From positions 1 through 34,094 of the forward strand of contig WQTX01000023.1 in the NCBI GenBank assembly GCA_009786075.1: a stretch of DNA of 34,094 nt, written 5' to 3'. The notes under the pieces were generated by a model. That model searched no databases and was not told the DNA's origin. It worked only from the letters and a program-made list of their open reading frames with translations. Shown here piece after piece: positions 25,501 to 32,684 of this stretch (the stretch's first letter is position 1; each line of letters begins with the position of its first letter). The stretch comes from Bacteroidota bacterium (lineage in GTDB: Bacteria; Bacteroidota; Bacteroidia; Bacteroidales; UBA1715). A program made the position numbers and the translations under genes.

Positions 25501-27321
25501 TTAGTATTTCCAATAAACATCTTCATCTACCACTACGGCAGGAACTCCCGAAACCATTGTAAACGCAGGCACTGCGTTTGCCACTAATGATTTGGCGCCA
25601 ATAATAGCTCCATCGCCAATTTTTGCCCCTGCAATAATGGTACAGCCTTCGCACAGCCAAGCGTGTTGCCCAATAACTACCGATCGAGTATCTTTGTATC
25701 CACGGCGGGCAATATAATGATTTCCGTTATTATCACGAATGGTAATATTGCGTCCTAACATGACATATTCGCCAAGTGTAATGGCTTCGCCACAAATAAT
25801 AGTGGCATTTATATTTGTTGCTCCTTTACCTTTGATATGCAATTTTGCATTTTTAAAAATTTCAATATCAGAGCCATATCCAACAGAAAAATCGCTATCA
25901 ATTAATAATTGAGCCTTATTTTCTATCAATAATCGGGTTTCAAGTTTTGAAGAAGCAAACTTTTTCCAACCCAATGTAAAGATTCCATTTAGTACAACTT
26001 CTGCTCCTTTTTTAATGTCTAAAACACAATGTTTGTTTATGACAATAAAATGTCCTGCCAATATTTTATTTTCAATTTGTTTACAGAAAAGATTATATTT
26101 AATGTTCTGATACCAAGTTTTTATATTTAATCCCGATACTTTATAAACCCTGAAAAGAAATTTCAAAAGATTTTTAATTTTTCTTCTGGCGGTAAGCGGA
26201 TTGTTATTAAGTGGTTTTATGTATTTTTCCGCAACTTCCTTAAACGGCAACTTATCTAAATCTTCATAAAAAGACTTCCTGTCAACTACAGGCAGATTTA
26301 AAGATTTTGTCAATGCCGGATTTCCCTTAAAAATCGTATCAAAAGTAATTGGTTTAGATAATAGAGTGGATTGAATTTGTTCGTAATATTTTTTACCTTT
26401 TTGAGAATTTGTCATTACTAAAGATGTGCCCAAATCATTATCCAATTCCTTGCCAACAACCCGTTCTGCCCCCCAAAAATCAGCTATCGTAATATCTGCA
26501 ATACGAGGAAAACCTTTGAATTGACAGTCATAACACGAAGGACGACTATAAACACCCGTTTGCAAATATCCAATGGTGAAAAAACTTGTTTCTTTTGTAT
26601 CGTAAAGAACCTCTTTGTTTTCAAAAACTATTTTGCTTGTCAATTCCCGCCAACCCAATTCTTTATTTTTAGCTTTAAAATAAACTACTTTAGAGTTAAA
26701 TCTGTCTTCCAAATAATCTAAATATTTACGAAAAACTTTTGGAGAATTAATTCCGCGACAAATGAAATCAACAATTATCAAATTTTCATAATCTTTTCTT
26801 AAAAAAGCTCGTAGAGCACTCATTTGGCAAGGCGTTCCGCAAACTAACACTTTTTCGCCTTGTTTTAACAAGTCTTTTACCGCCGTGTAAAAACCCAAAG
26901 CATTACTTTGTAAATATTTACTGCTTCGCAATGCAGACAAATCTTTTTTGTCGTTAGAAATAAAATGTCTTACAGAAAAATTTTCATTAAAAATAGCCCC
27001 TCCTACATAACCACCATCACGATATGTTTTTTCTGCCAAAGCGGAAAAAACTCCACCGGAAGTACTGTCAAAACGAATTTCCAAATTTTTATGAATCGCC
27101 GCATGACATTCTGACTGTCCCAAATCATTTTTCTTTAATGATTGAATATTGATAATTGGGCAAGTTTTTTCACACAATCCGCAATCATTACATTTTTCAG
27201 CATCAACTTTGGGATACCAAAAGCCTTCTATGTCAGTTATAAATGTAATCGCATTGCGACTGCAAATATCACCACAAGCATTACAGCCACAACAATCTTT
27301 TTTATCTGTAATATTTATCAT
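25501..27321 (-). CDS. FrhB-like Fe-S flavoprotein fused to a hexapeptide acyltransferase
   Basis: This 606-residue protein has two halves. Residues 1-400 are a 2x[4Fe-4S] ferredoxin domain (Cys 10, 13, 16, 20, 44, 47, 50, 54) plus FrhB-like N and C domains (STSGGVFSALA, LRSSKYLQSN, CGTPCQM, SRPSCYDCQFKG). Residues 416-606 are a left-handed beta-helix with hexapeptide repeats, a likely active-site His in NNGNHY (about 535), and an ending SGVPAVVVDEDVYWKY like LacA/WbbJ O-acetyltransferases. The reading frame between the parts is continuous, so this is a true fusion. The shorter paralogue at 14189-15370 lacks the transferase. It is the first structural gene after upxY and precedes the ACP-SDR-FabH module. 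A redox step coupled to acylation of the same sugar is a reasonable guess. Confidence 0.87.
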   Translation of the reverse strand: MINITDKKDCCGCNACGDICSRNAITFITDIEGFWYPKVDAEKCNDCGLCEKTCPIINIQSLKKNDLGQSECHAAIHKNLEIRFDSTSGGVFSALAEKTYRDGGYVGGAIFNENFSVRHFISNDKKDLSALRSSKYLQSNALGFYTAVKDLLKQGEKVLVCGTPCQMSALRAFLRKDYENLIIVDFICRGINSPKVFRKYLDYLEDRFNSKVVYFKAKNKELGWRELTSKIVFENKEVLYDTKETSFFTIGYLQTGVYSRPSCYDCQFKGFPRIADITIADFWGAERVVGKELDNDLGTSLVMTNSQKGKKYYEQIQSTLLSKPITFDTIFKGNPALTKSLNLPVVDRKSFYEDLDKLPFKEVAEKYIKPLNNNPLTARRKIKNLLKFLFRVYKVSGLNIKTWYQNIKYNLFCKQIENKILAGHFIVINKHCVLDIKKGAEVVLNGIFTLGWKKFASSKLETRLLIENKAQLLIDSDFSVGYGSDIEIFKNAKLHIKGKGATNINATIICGEAITLGEYVMLGRNITIRDNNGNHYIARRGYKDTRSVVIGQHAWLCEGCTIIAGAKIGDGAIIGAKSLVANAVPAFTMVSGVPAVVVDEDVYWKY

Positions 27322-27711
27322 CTGTTTATAATTTTAATAACTTATAGAATGACGGGTCAAAATTAGGTTTATTTTTCTGTAAATTTAAACAAAATATTGA
27401 TTTTCAACCAGTCCATTCGCATAAGTTATTGAATTACAATCATTTCGCTTAGTATAATTTTTCCAAAAATCTTATGGAAATTTCATATTTTGTAAATTCA
27501 ATACCAAACATGTTGAATACTCATTTTGCCATAAAGTATGTCAGTATTCATTACCATTTGTATACTTGCTTGTTGCGGTTGTTTGAGGATTTTAGTGTAA
27601 AATTTTCTTTTTCAACTGTTCAAATTCTTGCGAAGTAAAGCACCTGCGTCTAATCTTTTGCTGTTTTTCGAGGTGGTGGAAATTTTCCACCACATACTGT
27701 TTTTCAGCACT
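27322..27711. other. 390-bp gap between upxY and the first structural gene
   Basis: No intact gene is visible. On the minus strand, the frame directly following the upxY TAA stays open for 39 codons, to a TAA at about 27592, and then has scattered stops down to 27385. It could be relic coding sequence or chance in AT-rich DNA. A hairpin lies at 27673-27693. A possible TAnnTTTG -7 box on the minus strand (TAATTTTG, 27358-27365) lies about 37 bp before the next start codon, with no well-spaced -33 box. Confidence 0.6.
27673..27693 (-). terminator. Hairpin just after upxY, possible attenuator
   Basis: GTGGTGGAAA and TTTCCACCAC form a perfect 10-bp inverted repeat separated by one base, 19 bp past the upxY stop. 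No clear U-tract follows on the minus strand, so it is not a classic terminator. It might instead slow RNA polymerase or process the transcript, in a place where a UpxY/NusG-like antiterminator could matter. Short GAAAAACAG repeats lie on both sides. Confidence 0.35.
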
Positions 27712-28242
27712 TTATACTTTTTTTAACGATTTTTTAGGCACCTGCACCGTAATCGCCACCACCCCACAAATCTGTATCAACACCTGCGTTTTGCCGCTAA
27801 TCCGTATCAATTCGCCTTCTACACCGCAAAAATCGCCTTCTATAATTTGTACTCTATCGCCTTTGGCAAATGTTTCGGTACTCACTTGAACAATTCCCGT
27901 ATCGGCAACAGCACACACTCGCATAAAATCGTGCATTTGTTTTTCGGGCACAATCATTGTTTTGTGCGTGCACTTGTCTATCATAAATGATAGCTTTAAG
28001 CCATTTTCGTTTATCAGCAAATAGGCTTGGTCTTTGGTAGTGCGTACAAATATAATGTTTGCCAACACTGCCTTTTGCACCATTCGTTTGCGACCGCCAT
28101 AAATGCGCACTTCACTGCGTACGGGAATAAAATGTTCGATACCAATAATCTCTAATTTTTTTTTCACTGCCAATTCTTGATTAGCACGTGTACGCGCAAC
28201 AAACCAAAATTCAGTATTTTGCTCATTATCAATTTGTTGCAT
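27712..28242 (-). CDS. UpxY-family NusG-like transcription antiterminator
   Basis: This protein has 176 residues from the ATG at 28242; a TTG two codons upstream is less likely. The N-terminal NusG domain begins WFVARTRANQELAVKKKLE, followed by FIPVRSEVRIYGGRKRMVQKAVL; the C-terminal KOW motif is in KGDRVQIIEGDFCGVEGELI. In Bacteroides, UpxY proteins are encoded first in each capsule operon and stop premature termination in that operon's leader. Its place as the promoter-proximal gene of the locus fits this. The usual partner UpxZ is not visible downstream. It defines this region as a surface-polysaccharide locus. Confidence 0.92.
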   Translation of the reverse strand: MQQIDNEQNTEFWFVARTRANQELAVKKKLEIIGIEHFIPVRSEVRIYGGRKRMVQKAVLANIIFVRTTKDQAYLLINENGLKLSFMIDKCTHKTMIVPEKQMHDFMRVCAVADTGIVQVSTETFAKGDRVQIIEGDFCGVEGELIRISGKTQVLIQICGVVAITVQVPKKSLKKV

Positions 28243-28276
28243 ATTCAAAAATCAGAGTTCATGGTACGCTTCGCGG

Positions 28277-28295
28277 TATGTATGGTACATACATA
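28277..28295 (-). promoter_or_regulatory. Leader hairpin of the upxY transcript
   Basis: TATGTA and TACATA form an inverted repeat in the presumed 5' untranslated region, between the predicted promoter (28321-28350) and the upxY ATG. UpxY-type regulation acts on the leader, so structure here may be relevant. No terminator-like U-tract is present. Confidence 0.3.
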
Positions 28296-28320
28296 ATCAC
28301 CGAAAATTAGAAAAACTACG

Positions 28321-28350
28321 CAAAAATACAACTTAATTGAAAATTGACAA
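28321..28350 (-). promoter_or_regulatory. Predicted Bacteroidota promoter of the polysaccharide operon
   Basis: On the minus strand TATTTTTG (28321-28328) matches the -7 consensus TAnnTTTG, and TTG (28348-28350) lies 19 bases upstream, matching the -33 element. This gives a start site near 28314 and a leader of about 70 bases before the upxY ATG at 28242. It is a sequence match only. Confidence 0.55.
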
Positions 28351-28445
28351 TTGAAAATTGTCAATTAAATCTTCTAATTGTTCGATATTTTTAAATATAT
28401 CGAACTTTTTAGTTCGTAATCCGCAATTTGTAATTCGCAATTACG

Positions 28446-28453
28446 TATTTTTG
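28446..28453 (+). promoter_or_regulatory. Possible -7 box for the lutA-like gene
   Basis: TATTTTTG matches TAnnTTTG on the plus strand about 70 bp before the chosen ATG. The nearest TTTG upstream is only 15 bases away, shorter than the usual spacing, so support is limited. Confidence 0.35.
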
Positions 28454-28486
28454 CATTGCAATTTTCAACTTTCAATTAACTTCGTT

Positions 28487-28505
28487 GAGCCCCTTCGGGG
28501 TTCTC
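28487..28505. repeat. GC-rich hairpin in the lutA leader
   Basis: GAGCCCC and GGGG-TT-CTC pair around a short TTC loop, a sharply GC-rich hairpin inside AT-rich DNA, 18 bp before the ATG. It looks like a dispersed palindromic repeat and could affect translation of the downstream gene. Confidence 0.55.
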
Positions 28506-28522
28506 AATTTTCAATTAACAAA

Positions 28523-29245
28523 ATGCAAGTATCCGTTTTTATTCCCTGTTTTATAGACCAATTATTCCCCCAAACGGGTGAAAATTTTATACAATTATTA
28601 CAAAAAGCAGGTTGCACTACACAGTACAATCCTGAGCAAACGTGCTGCGGACAACCGTCGTATAACAGTGGCTACACCGCCGAAACGCAAGCCATGGCAC
28701 GCAAATTTCTGAAAGATTTTGCAGGCGAAGATATTATTGTAAGTCCGGGAGGTTCGTGCACCGGATTTGTGAAACGACACTACGCCTCGTTGTTTGATAC
28801 CCAGAATGAAAAAGAACAGGCGCAGGCGTTGGGCACACGTATGTACGAAGTGTGTGATTTTTTGGTAAATCACTTGAAAATAACCGATGTAGGAGCTGAA
28901 TTTCCGGCAAAAGTGTGTGTGCATGATGCGTGTGCCGCATTGCGTGAATACGGTTTACGCAACGAACCACGGCAATTGCTTGCCAATGTAAAAGGTTTGG
29001 AAATCGTAGAAATGCCTGAAAGCGATACCTGTTGCGGGTTTGGCGGCACATTTTCGGTAAAACAACCTGCTATATCGCAAGCTATGGTTGAACAAAAAGT
29101 GCACAATGCCATAGAAAGCGGCGCCGAATATATTACCTCAACCGAAGCTTCGTGTTTAATGAATATAGCTGCTTATATTGAAAAAAATAATTGCCCTATA
29201 AAAGCTATACACATTATTGATATTTTGGTGGGAAAGAAAATTTAG
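28523..29245 (+). CDS. lutA: LutA/YkgE-like (Fe-S)-binding CCG-domain protein
   Basis: This protein has 240 residues from the ATG at 28523. The frame is open further upstream, but that part is translated repeat DNA and the family starts as here with MQVSVFIPCFIDQLFP. Two cysteine-rich CCG domains are visible: CFID...CTTQYNPEQTCCGQP in the N-terminal half and HDAC...DTCCGFGGTFSVK...ASCLMN in the C-terminal half. The family includes LutA of the LutABC L-lactate oxidation complex and subunits of glycolate oxidase and heterodisulfide reductase. LutB and LutC are not next to it here, so the partner proteins must be elsewhere. It is transcribed away from the polysaccharide operon. Confidence 0.9.
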   Translation: MQVSVFIPCFIDQLFPQTGENFIQLLQKAGCTTQYNPEQTCCGQPSYNSGYTAETQAMARKFLKDFAGEDIIVSPGGSCTGFVKRHYASLFDTQNEKEQAQALGTRMYEVCDFLVNHLKITDVGAEFPAKVCVHDACAALREYGLRNEPRQLLANVKGLEIVEMPESDTCCGFGGTFSVKQPAISQAMVEQKVHNAIESGAEYITSTEASCLMNIAAYIEKNNCPIKAIHIIDILVGKKI

Positions 29246-29260
29246 AACAATTTGTTTTTA

Positions 29261-29800
29261 ATGCGCAAGCGCATTTTCAAAGTAAACACGAAGGCACGAA
29301 GACAGAAAGACACGAAGTTAGAAAATATATGAAATCACGAGAAGAATATGAACGAATAGGGAAAATAATTCTTGATTGTGCTTTTGAAGTACATAAAGAA
29401 TTGGGAGCAGGATTTTTAGAAAGTGTTTACGAAGAATGTCTTGTTTTTGAATTAAAAAAGAAAGGATTGAATGTTGAGAATCAAGTTTATTTACCTGTTT
29501 ATTACAAAGGAGAAAAGTTAAATAAATTTTTTAGAATGGATGTTCTTGTTGAAGGAATTATAGCTCTTGAACTAAAATCGGCAAATGCTTTATATCCGAT
29601 TGATGAGTTTCAATTGGTTTCTTATATGAAATTGGCAGATATTAAATTAGGATATTTGATTAATTTTAATGAAATTTTGTTGAAAGACGGAATCAAAAGG
29701 AAATACAATAATTATTACTTTAACAACGAAAAATAAAAATCTTCGTGTCTTTCTGTCTTCGTGCCTTCGTGTTTACTATAAAAACGCGCTTGCGCGCAAG
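29261..29800 (+). mobile_element. GxxExxY gene unit bounded by inverted repeats
   Basis: Perfect 37-bp inverted repeats (29281-29317 and 29741-29777), built from ACACGAAGGCACGAAGACAG-like sequence, flank a single gene. Outside them, both sides continue with a further imperfect inverted part containing GCGCAAGCGC. A degenerate extra copy of the repeat follows at about 29803-29840. No transposase is present. The layout suggests a small unit that moved, or was moved, as a whole. Confidence 0.55.
29329..29736 (+). CDS. GxxExxY protein, PD-(D/E)XK superfamily
   Basis: This 135-residue protein is a standard-length member of the GxxExxY family, with the naming motif in GAGFLESVYEECL (Gly, Glu, Tyr spaced G-x-x-E-x-x-Y). 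The later segment RMDVLVEGIIALELKSA has the Asp...Glu-x-Lys layout of PD-(D/E)XK nucleases, the superfamily in which this family is placed. No experimental function is known to me. It is more AT-rich than its neighbours and sits within perfect inverted repeats, so horizontal or intragenomic movement is likely. It may be a nuclease-like element protein, but activity is unproven. Confidence 0.9.
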   Translation: MKSREEYERIGKIILDCAFEVHKELGAGFLESVYEECLVFELKKKGLNVENQVYLPVYYKGEKLNKFFRMDVLVEGIIALELKSANALYPIDEFQLVSYMKLADIKLGYLINFNEILLKDGIKRKYNNYYFNNEK

Positions 29801-29885
29801 AATGAACACGAAGACAGAAAGGAACAAAGACACAAAGTTTAAAAATAAAAAATGAATTTGTCAATTTTTAATTCATAATATGAAT

Positions 29886-29893
29886 TACTTTTG
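29886..29893 (+). promoter_or_regulatory. Possible -7 box for lgt
   Basis: TACTTTTG matches TAnnTTTG 16 bp before the lgt ATG. The nearest TTTG upstream is 25 bases away, longer than usual. A start just before the gene with a very short leader would follow. Confidence 0.35.
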
Positions 29894-29909
29894 CAAAAAA
29901 TAAACAAAA

Positions 29910-30926
29910 ATGTTAGATTATATTATTTGGAATATGCAGCCCGAAATTATTGAAGGGTTGCGCGTGCGTTGGTATGGGCTGTTTTTCGCCATAGGATTTT
30001 TTGTGTCGTATTATTATCTGGGAAAAATTTTCAAACGAGAAGGTTTGTCGCAAAAGAAATTAGATAATTTTACTTTTATTACTTTTATTTTACTAATTGT
30101 AGGTTTACGTTTGATGCACTGTTTGGCTTACGAATGGGAGGTGTATTCGCAAGACCCTATACGGATTTTATTCATTTGGGAAGGCGGTTTGGCAAGTCAT
30201 GGCGGCGCAATTGGGCTATTGCTTTCGTTTATTATTTTTGCCGGAAAATCGAAAGAATCGTTTTGGTGGATAGCCTCACGAGCAGCCATAGTTATACCGT
30301 TTACGGCAGGTTGTGTGCGTTTGGGTAATTTAATGAATTCCGAGATTTATGGTGTAGCTTCGCAATTGCCGTGGGCATTTGTGTTTGTTCGCGATGCAGT
30401 AATTCACACAACTCCGCAACAACTAACCGACATTCTAACACAATCGGGCATAGTTTCAACAGATTTATACAATCAATTACTGCAATTTTTTAGTGCGCAC
30501 GGCGAATTGTTTGCACGAGGCTTGCCTTATTCTTCATTGCAAACCATGCTTATAGAAAGTCGTTTTATGCTTGCCGAACGGTCGGATTTATTGATATCGA
30601 CACTGCTGCAAAAAGGATTGTTGCAAGCGCACCACCCAACGCAGATTTACGAAGCGCTTGTGTATTTTGCTACTTTTGCAGTGCTTATGTGGTATTATTT
30701 TTCACGCAAAACCGTGCAAGCCGTTTCCAATTATTTTATTTTAGGATTTATTTTTGTTGTAATTTTCGGTTTCCGTTTTGTGGTAGAATTTATCAAAAAC
30801 GACCAAGTTGCCTTTGAACAGGGTATGACGCTCAATATGGGACAGTGGTTGAGTTTGCCGTTTATTCTGTTTGGAGTATATTGTTTCTACAAATATTTTT
30901 CGTTAACACGAAAACAGCAAGCGTAA
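29910..30926 (+). CDS. lgt: Prolipoprotein diacylglyceryl transferase
   Basis: This 338-residue inner-membrane enzyme transfers diacylglycerol from phosphatidylglycerol to the lipobox Cys of prolipoproteins. The Lgt features are visible: RWYGLFFAIGF near the N-terminus, ASHGGAIG with the essential His, the signature GCVRLGNLMNSEIYG, HPTQIYEALVYF and GFRFVVEFIKNDQ with the conserved Arg. It is longer than the E. coli protein (291 residues) because of an added periplasmic stretch of about 50-60 residues after the signature, including AHGELFARGLPYSS. It faces the convergent ROK kinase gene across a strong hairpin. Confidence 0.96.
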   Translation: MLDYIIWNMQPEIIEGLRVRWYGLFFAIGFFVSYYYLGKIFKREGLSQKKLDNFTFITFILLIVGLRLMHCLAYEWEVYSQDPIRILFIWEGGLASHGGAIGLLLSFIIFAGKSKESFWWIASRAAIVIPFTAGCVRLGNLMNSEIYGVASQLPWAFVFVRDAVIHTTPQQLTDILTQSGIVSTDLYNQLLQFFSAHGELFARGLPYSSLQTMLIESRFMLAERSDLLISTLLQKGLLQAHHPTQIYEALVYFATFAVLMWYYFSRKTVQAVSNYFILGFIFVVIFGFRFVVEFIKNDQVAFEQGMTLNMGQWLSLPFILFGVYCFYKYFSLTRKQQA

Positions 30927-30933
30927 ATATTTT

Positions 30934-31012
30934 GAACGCAAATGACGCAAAATGCGCAAATTAACACAAGTTTTATTTGCGTAAATTTGCGCATTTTGCG
31001 TCATTTGCGTTC
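30934..31012. terminator. 28-bp perfect inverted repeat between lgt and the ROK gene
   Basis: Positions 30934-30961 and 30985-31012 are exact reverse complements (for example GAACGCAAATGACGC), with a 23-bp spacer. The repeat sits between the convergent lgt and ROK genes, eight bases after the lgt stop and six before the kinase stop. It lacks long T-runs but could end both transcripts, or it may simply be a dispersed palindrome. Confidence 0.6.
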
Positions 31013-31018
31013 TTGAAT

Positions 31019-31978
31019 TTACTTTTCTAACTCCTTCCAAGCAAGAGCACTCGCACCAAGCACCGCAGCATTCACATTTTGCAATCCGCTTTGCTGTATG
31101 GTAATTTTATTCTTAAATATTGGCAGCAAATATTCTTCCATGTACCGGCGAACAGGATTGAGCAGCACATCGCCGGCTTTTGCCACACCGCCAAAAATAA
31201 ATATATGCGAAGGACTGGTGTGCGCCACCACATCGGCAAGTTTTAAGCCTAAAATTTTGCCGGTATAGTCAAAACATTCTTGCGCCAGCTCGTCGCCTTT
31301 TTTAAGAGCGGTTTCAATATCGAGCGAGGTAAGTTTATTATTGGGAATTGCGCGCAGGTCGGAAGGTTTTTGGGAATTGCACAAAATTTCGGTCATGGTG
31401 CGTACCATGCCGGTAGCCGATGCGTAGGTTTCCAAGCAGCCTCGTTTGCCACAACCGCATTGTCTGCCATCTAAAAACACGGTGGTATGACCCACTTCGC
31501 CGGCAAATCCATCGTGTCCGTACACCAAATTGCCATCGACAACTATGCCGCTGCCAAGTCCGGTGCCTAAGGTAATAACCACAAAATCACGCAAATCTTT
31601 TGCTGCGCCGTATATCATTTCGCCTATGGCGGCGGCATTGGCATCGTTGGTTATGGCTATGGCAATGTTTGGAAAAAACTCAGCCAATTTATCGCAGAAA
31701 TGTACCGTGCCTTTCCATGCCAGATTCGGAGCCTCTTCTATGGTTCCTCTATGGTAATTCGCATTGGGAGCACCTATGCCTATACCCATTAATTGCCAAT
31801 CGGCATGAGCAGCCAATTCGGCTTTTAGCAAACGGCTAATATTTTGTATATACGGGTCAATTTCGGCGTGTTCGCGTGTTGGTACCGATATTTCGGCAAG
31901 GCAATTTCCTTCTCTATCTACAAAACCCATTACGGTGTTTGTACCGCCTATGTCTATTCCAATTGTTATTTGTGTCAT
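31019..31978 (-). CDS. ROK-family sugar kinase (glucokinase-like)
   Basis: This 319-residue ROK kinase has the phosphate-1 motif GIDIGGTNTVMG at the N-terminus, TNDANAAAIGE with the catalytic Asp, TLGTGLGSGIV, EVGH and the zinc-binding CGCGKRGCLE (Cys-x-Cys-x4-Cys). The absence of an N-terminal helix-turn-helix domain makes it an enzyme rather than a NagC-type repressor. It most likely phosphorylates glucose, or another hexose such as mannose or N-acetylmannosamine. It is transcribed alone, with ssb upstream behind a terminator. Confidence 0.92.
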   Translation of the reverse strand: MTQITIGIDIGGTNTVMGFVDREGNCLAEISVPTREHAEIDPYIQNISRLLKAELAAHADWQLMGIGIGAPNANYHRGTIEEAPNLAWKGTVHFCDKLAEFFPNIAIAITNDANAAAIGEMIYGAAKDLRDFVVITLGTGLGSGIVVDGNLVYGHDGFAGEVGHTTVFLDGRQCGCGKRGCLETYASATGMVRTMTEILCNSQKPSDLRAIPNNKLTSLDIETALKKGDELAQECFDYTGKILGLKLADVVAHTSPSHIFIFGGVAKAGDVLLNPVRRYMEEYLLPIFKNKITIQQSGLQNVNAAVLGASALAWKELEK

Positions 31979-32004
31979 AATTTTTATGTTTTTTTGTTAA
32001 AATA

Positions 32005-32012
32005 CAAAGATA
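32005..32012 (-). promoter_or_regulatory. Possible -7 box for the ROK kinase gene
   Basis: On the minus strand TATCTTTG matches TAnnTTTG, 26 bp before the ATG. No clear -33 element is seen at the expected spacing. Confidence 0.4.
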
Positions 32013-32047
32013 TGCAATTATGAATTACGAACATTGAAATCGGTAAT

Positions 32048-32084
32048 AAAAAATCCCTTCATTGTAAAATGAGAGGATTTTTTT
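32048..32084 (-). terminator. Rho-independent terminator after ssb
   Basis: On the minus strand AAAAATCCTCTCAT pairs with ATGAAGGGATTTTT around a short loop, with one mismatch and a T-rich tail, eight bases after the ssb stop. The A and T runs on both arms could let it work in both directions. Confidence 0.75.
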
Positions 32085-32092
32085 GTTGAAAA

Positions 32093-32533
32093 TTAAAACG
32101 GCAAATCATCAGCCGGTGGAGCATCAAAATCCGGTGCTACCGGTGCGCTTGCAGGAGCAACAGCTGCTGCCGCAGGTTGTGCAGGCGTATAAGTTGATTC
32201 CGAGCCGCCTTCCCGTTTGCCCAAAAATTTAATTTCATTGGCAACTATATCGGTTGCATACTTTGTTACACCGTCTTTCTCATACGTACGATATGACAAT
32301 TTTCCTTCTACATAGAGTTGCATGCCTTTTTTTACGTATTGCTCCACTGTTTTTGCCAAGCCTCGCCATACGGTAATCGAATGCCATTCGGTTTTGGTTA
32401 CTCGTTGACCGGTTTTGTCGGTATAAACTTCGCTTGTTGCCAATGAAAGGCGAGCAGTAGGCAGGTCTTCGCTTATGTAACGCACTTCGGGGTCGTTGCC
32501 TACATTGCCTACTAAAATTACTTTGTTAATCAT
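32093..32533 (-). CDS. ssb: Single-stranded DNA-binding protein
   Basis: This 146-residue SSB has an N-terminal OB fold (MINKVILVGNVGNDPEVRY, then TEWHSITVWRGLAKTVEQYV and GMQLYVEGKLSYRTYEKDG), an Ala/Pro-rich linker (about 118-135) and the acidic C-terminal tip DDLPF that binds replication and repair partners. It protects single-stranded DNA in replication, repair and recombination. It is a monocistronic gene ended by the terminator at 32048-32084. Between it and leuB lies a repeat-rich 212-bp spacer in which no clear promoter box was found. Confidence 0.97.
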   Translation of the reverse strand: MINKVILVGNVGNDPEVRYISEDLPTARLSLATSEVYTDKTGQRVTKTEWHSITVWRGLAKTVEQYVKKGMQLYVEGKLSYRTYEKDGVTKYATDIVANEIKFLGKREGGSESTYTPAQPAAAAVAPASAPVAPDFDAPPADDLPF

Positions 32534-32684
32534 TTTTTTTTAGAGATTAGTTATTAGAATTAGTTATTAAAAAATTTTTGATGTTGATTTACTTTGATAT
32601 TCAATTGATATTCATTGTTTTAATGTGCCAATTAGATAATATGCCAATGTGCCAATAAATGTAATTAATTGTTTAATTTTCTAA

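Larger units (their letters stand above)
28333..28518. repeat. Inverted AT-rich repeats in the divergent upxY/lutA region
   Basis: TTAATTGAAAATTGA (28333-28347) and its exact reverse complement (28504-28518) bracket the divergent promoter region. Inside it, TTGACAATT and AATTGTCAA (28344-28364) form a further palindrome, and a related TTTCAATTAAC copy lies near 28470-28480. Such arms recall invertible capsule promoters, but the predicted -7 box of upxY lies outside the arms. Confidence 0.6.

Noticed and set aside
28358-28522. N-terminal extension of the LutA-like protein
   Set aside because: The extra residues come from AT-rich repeats and a GC hairpin; conserved sequence begins at the ATG at 28523.
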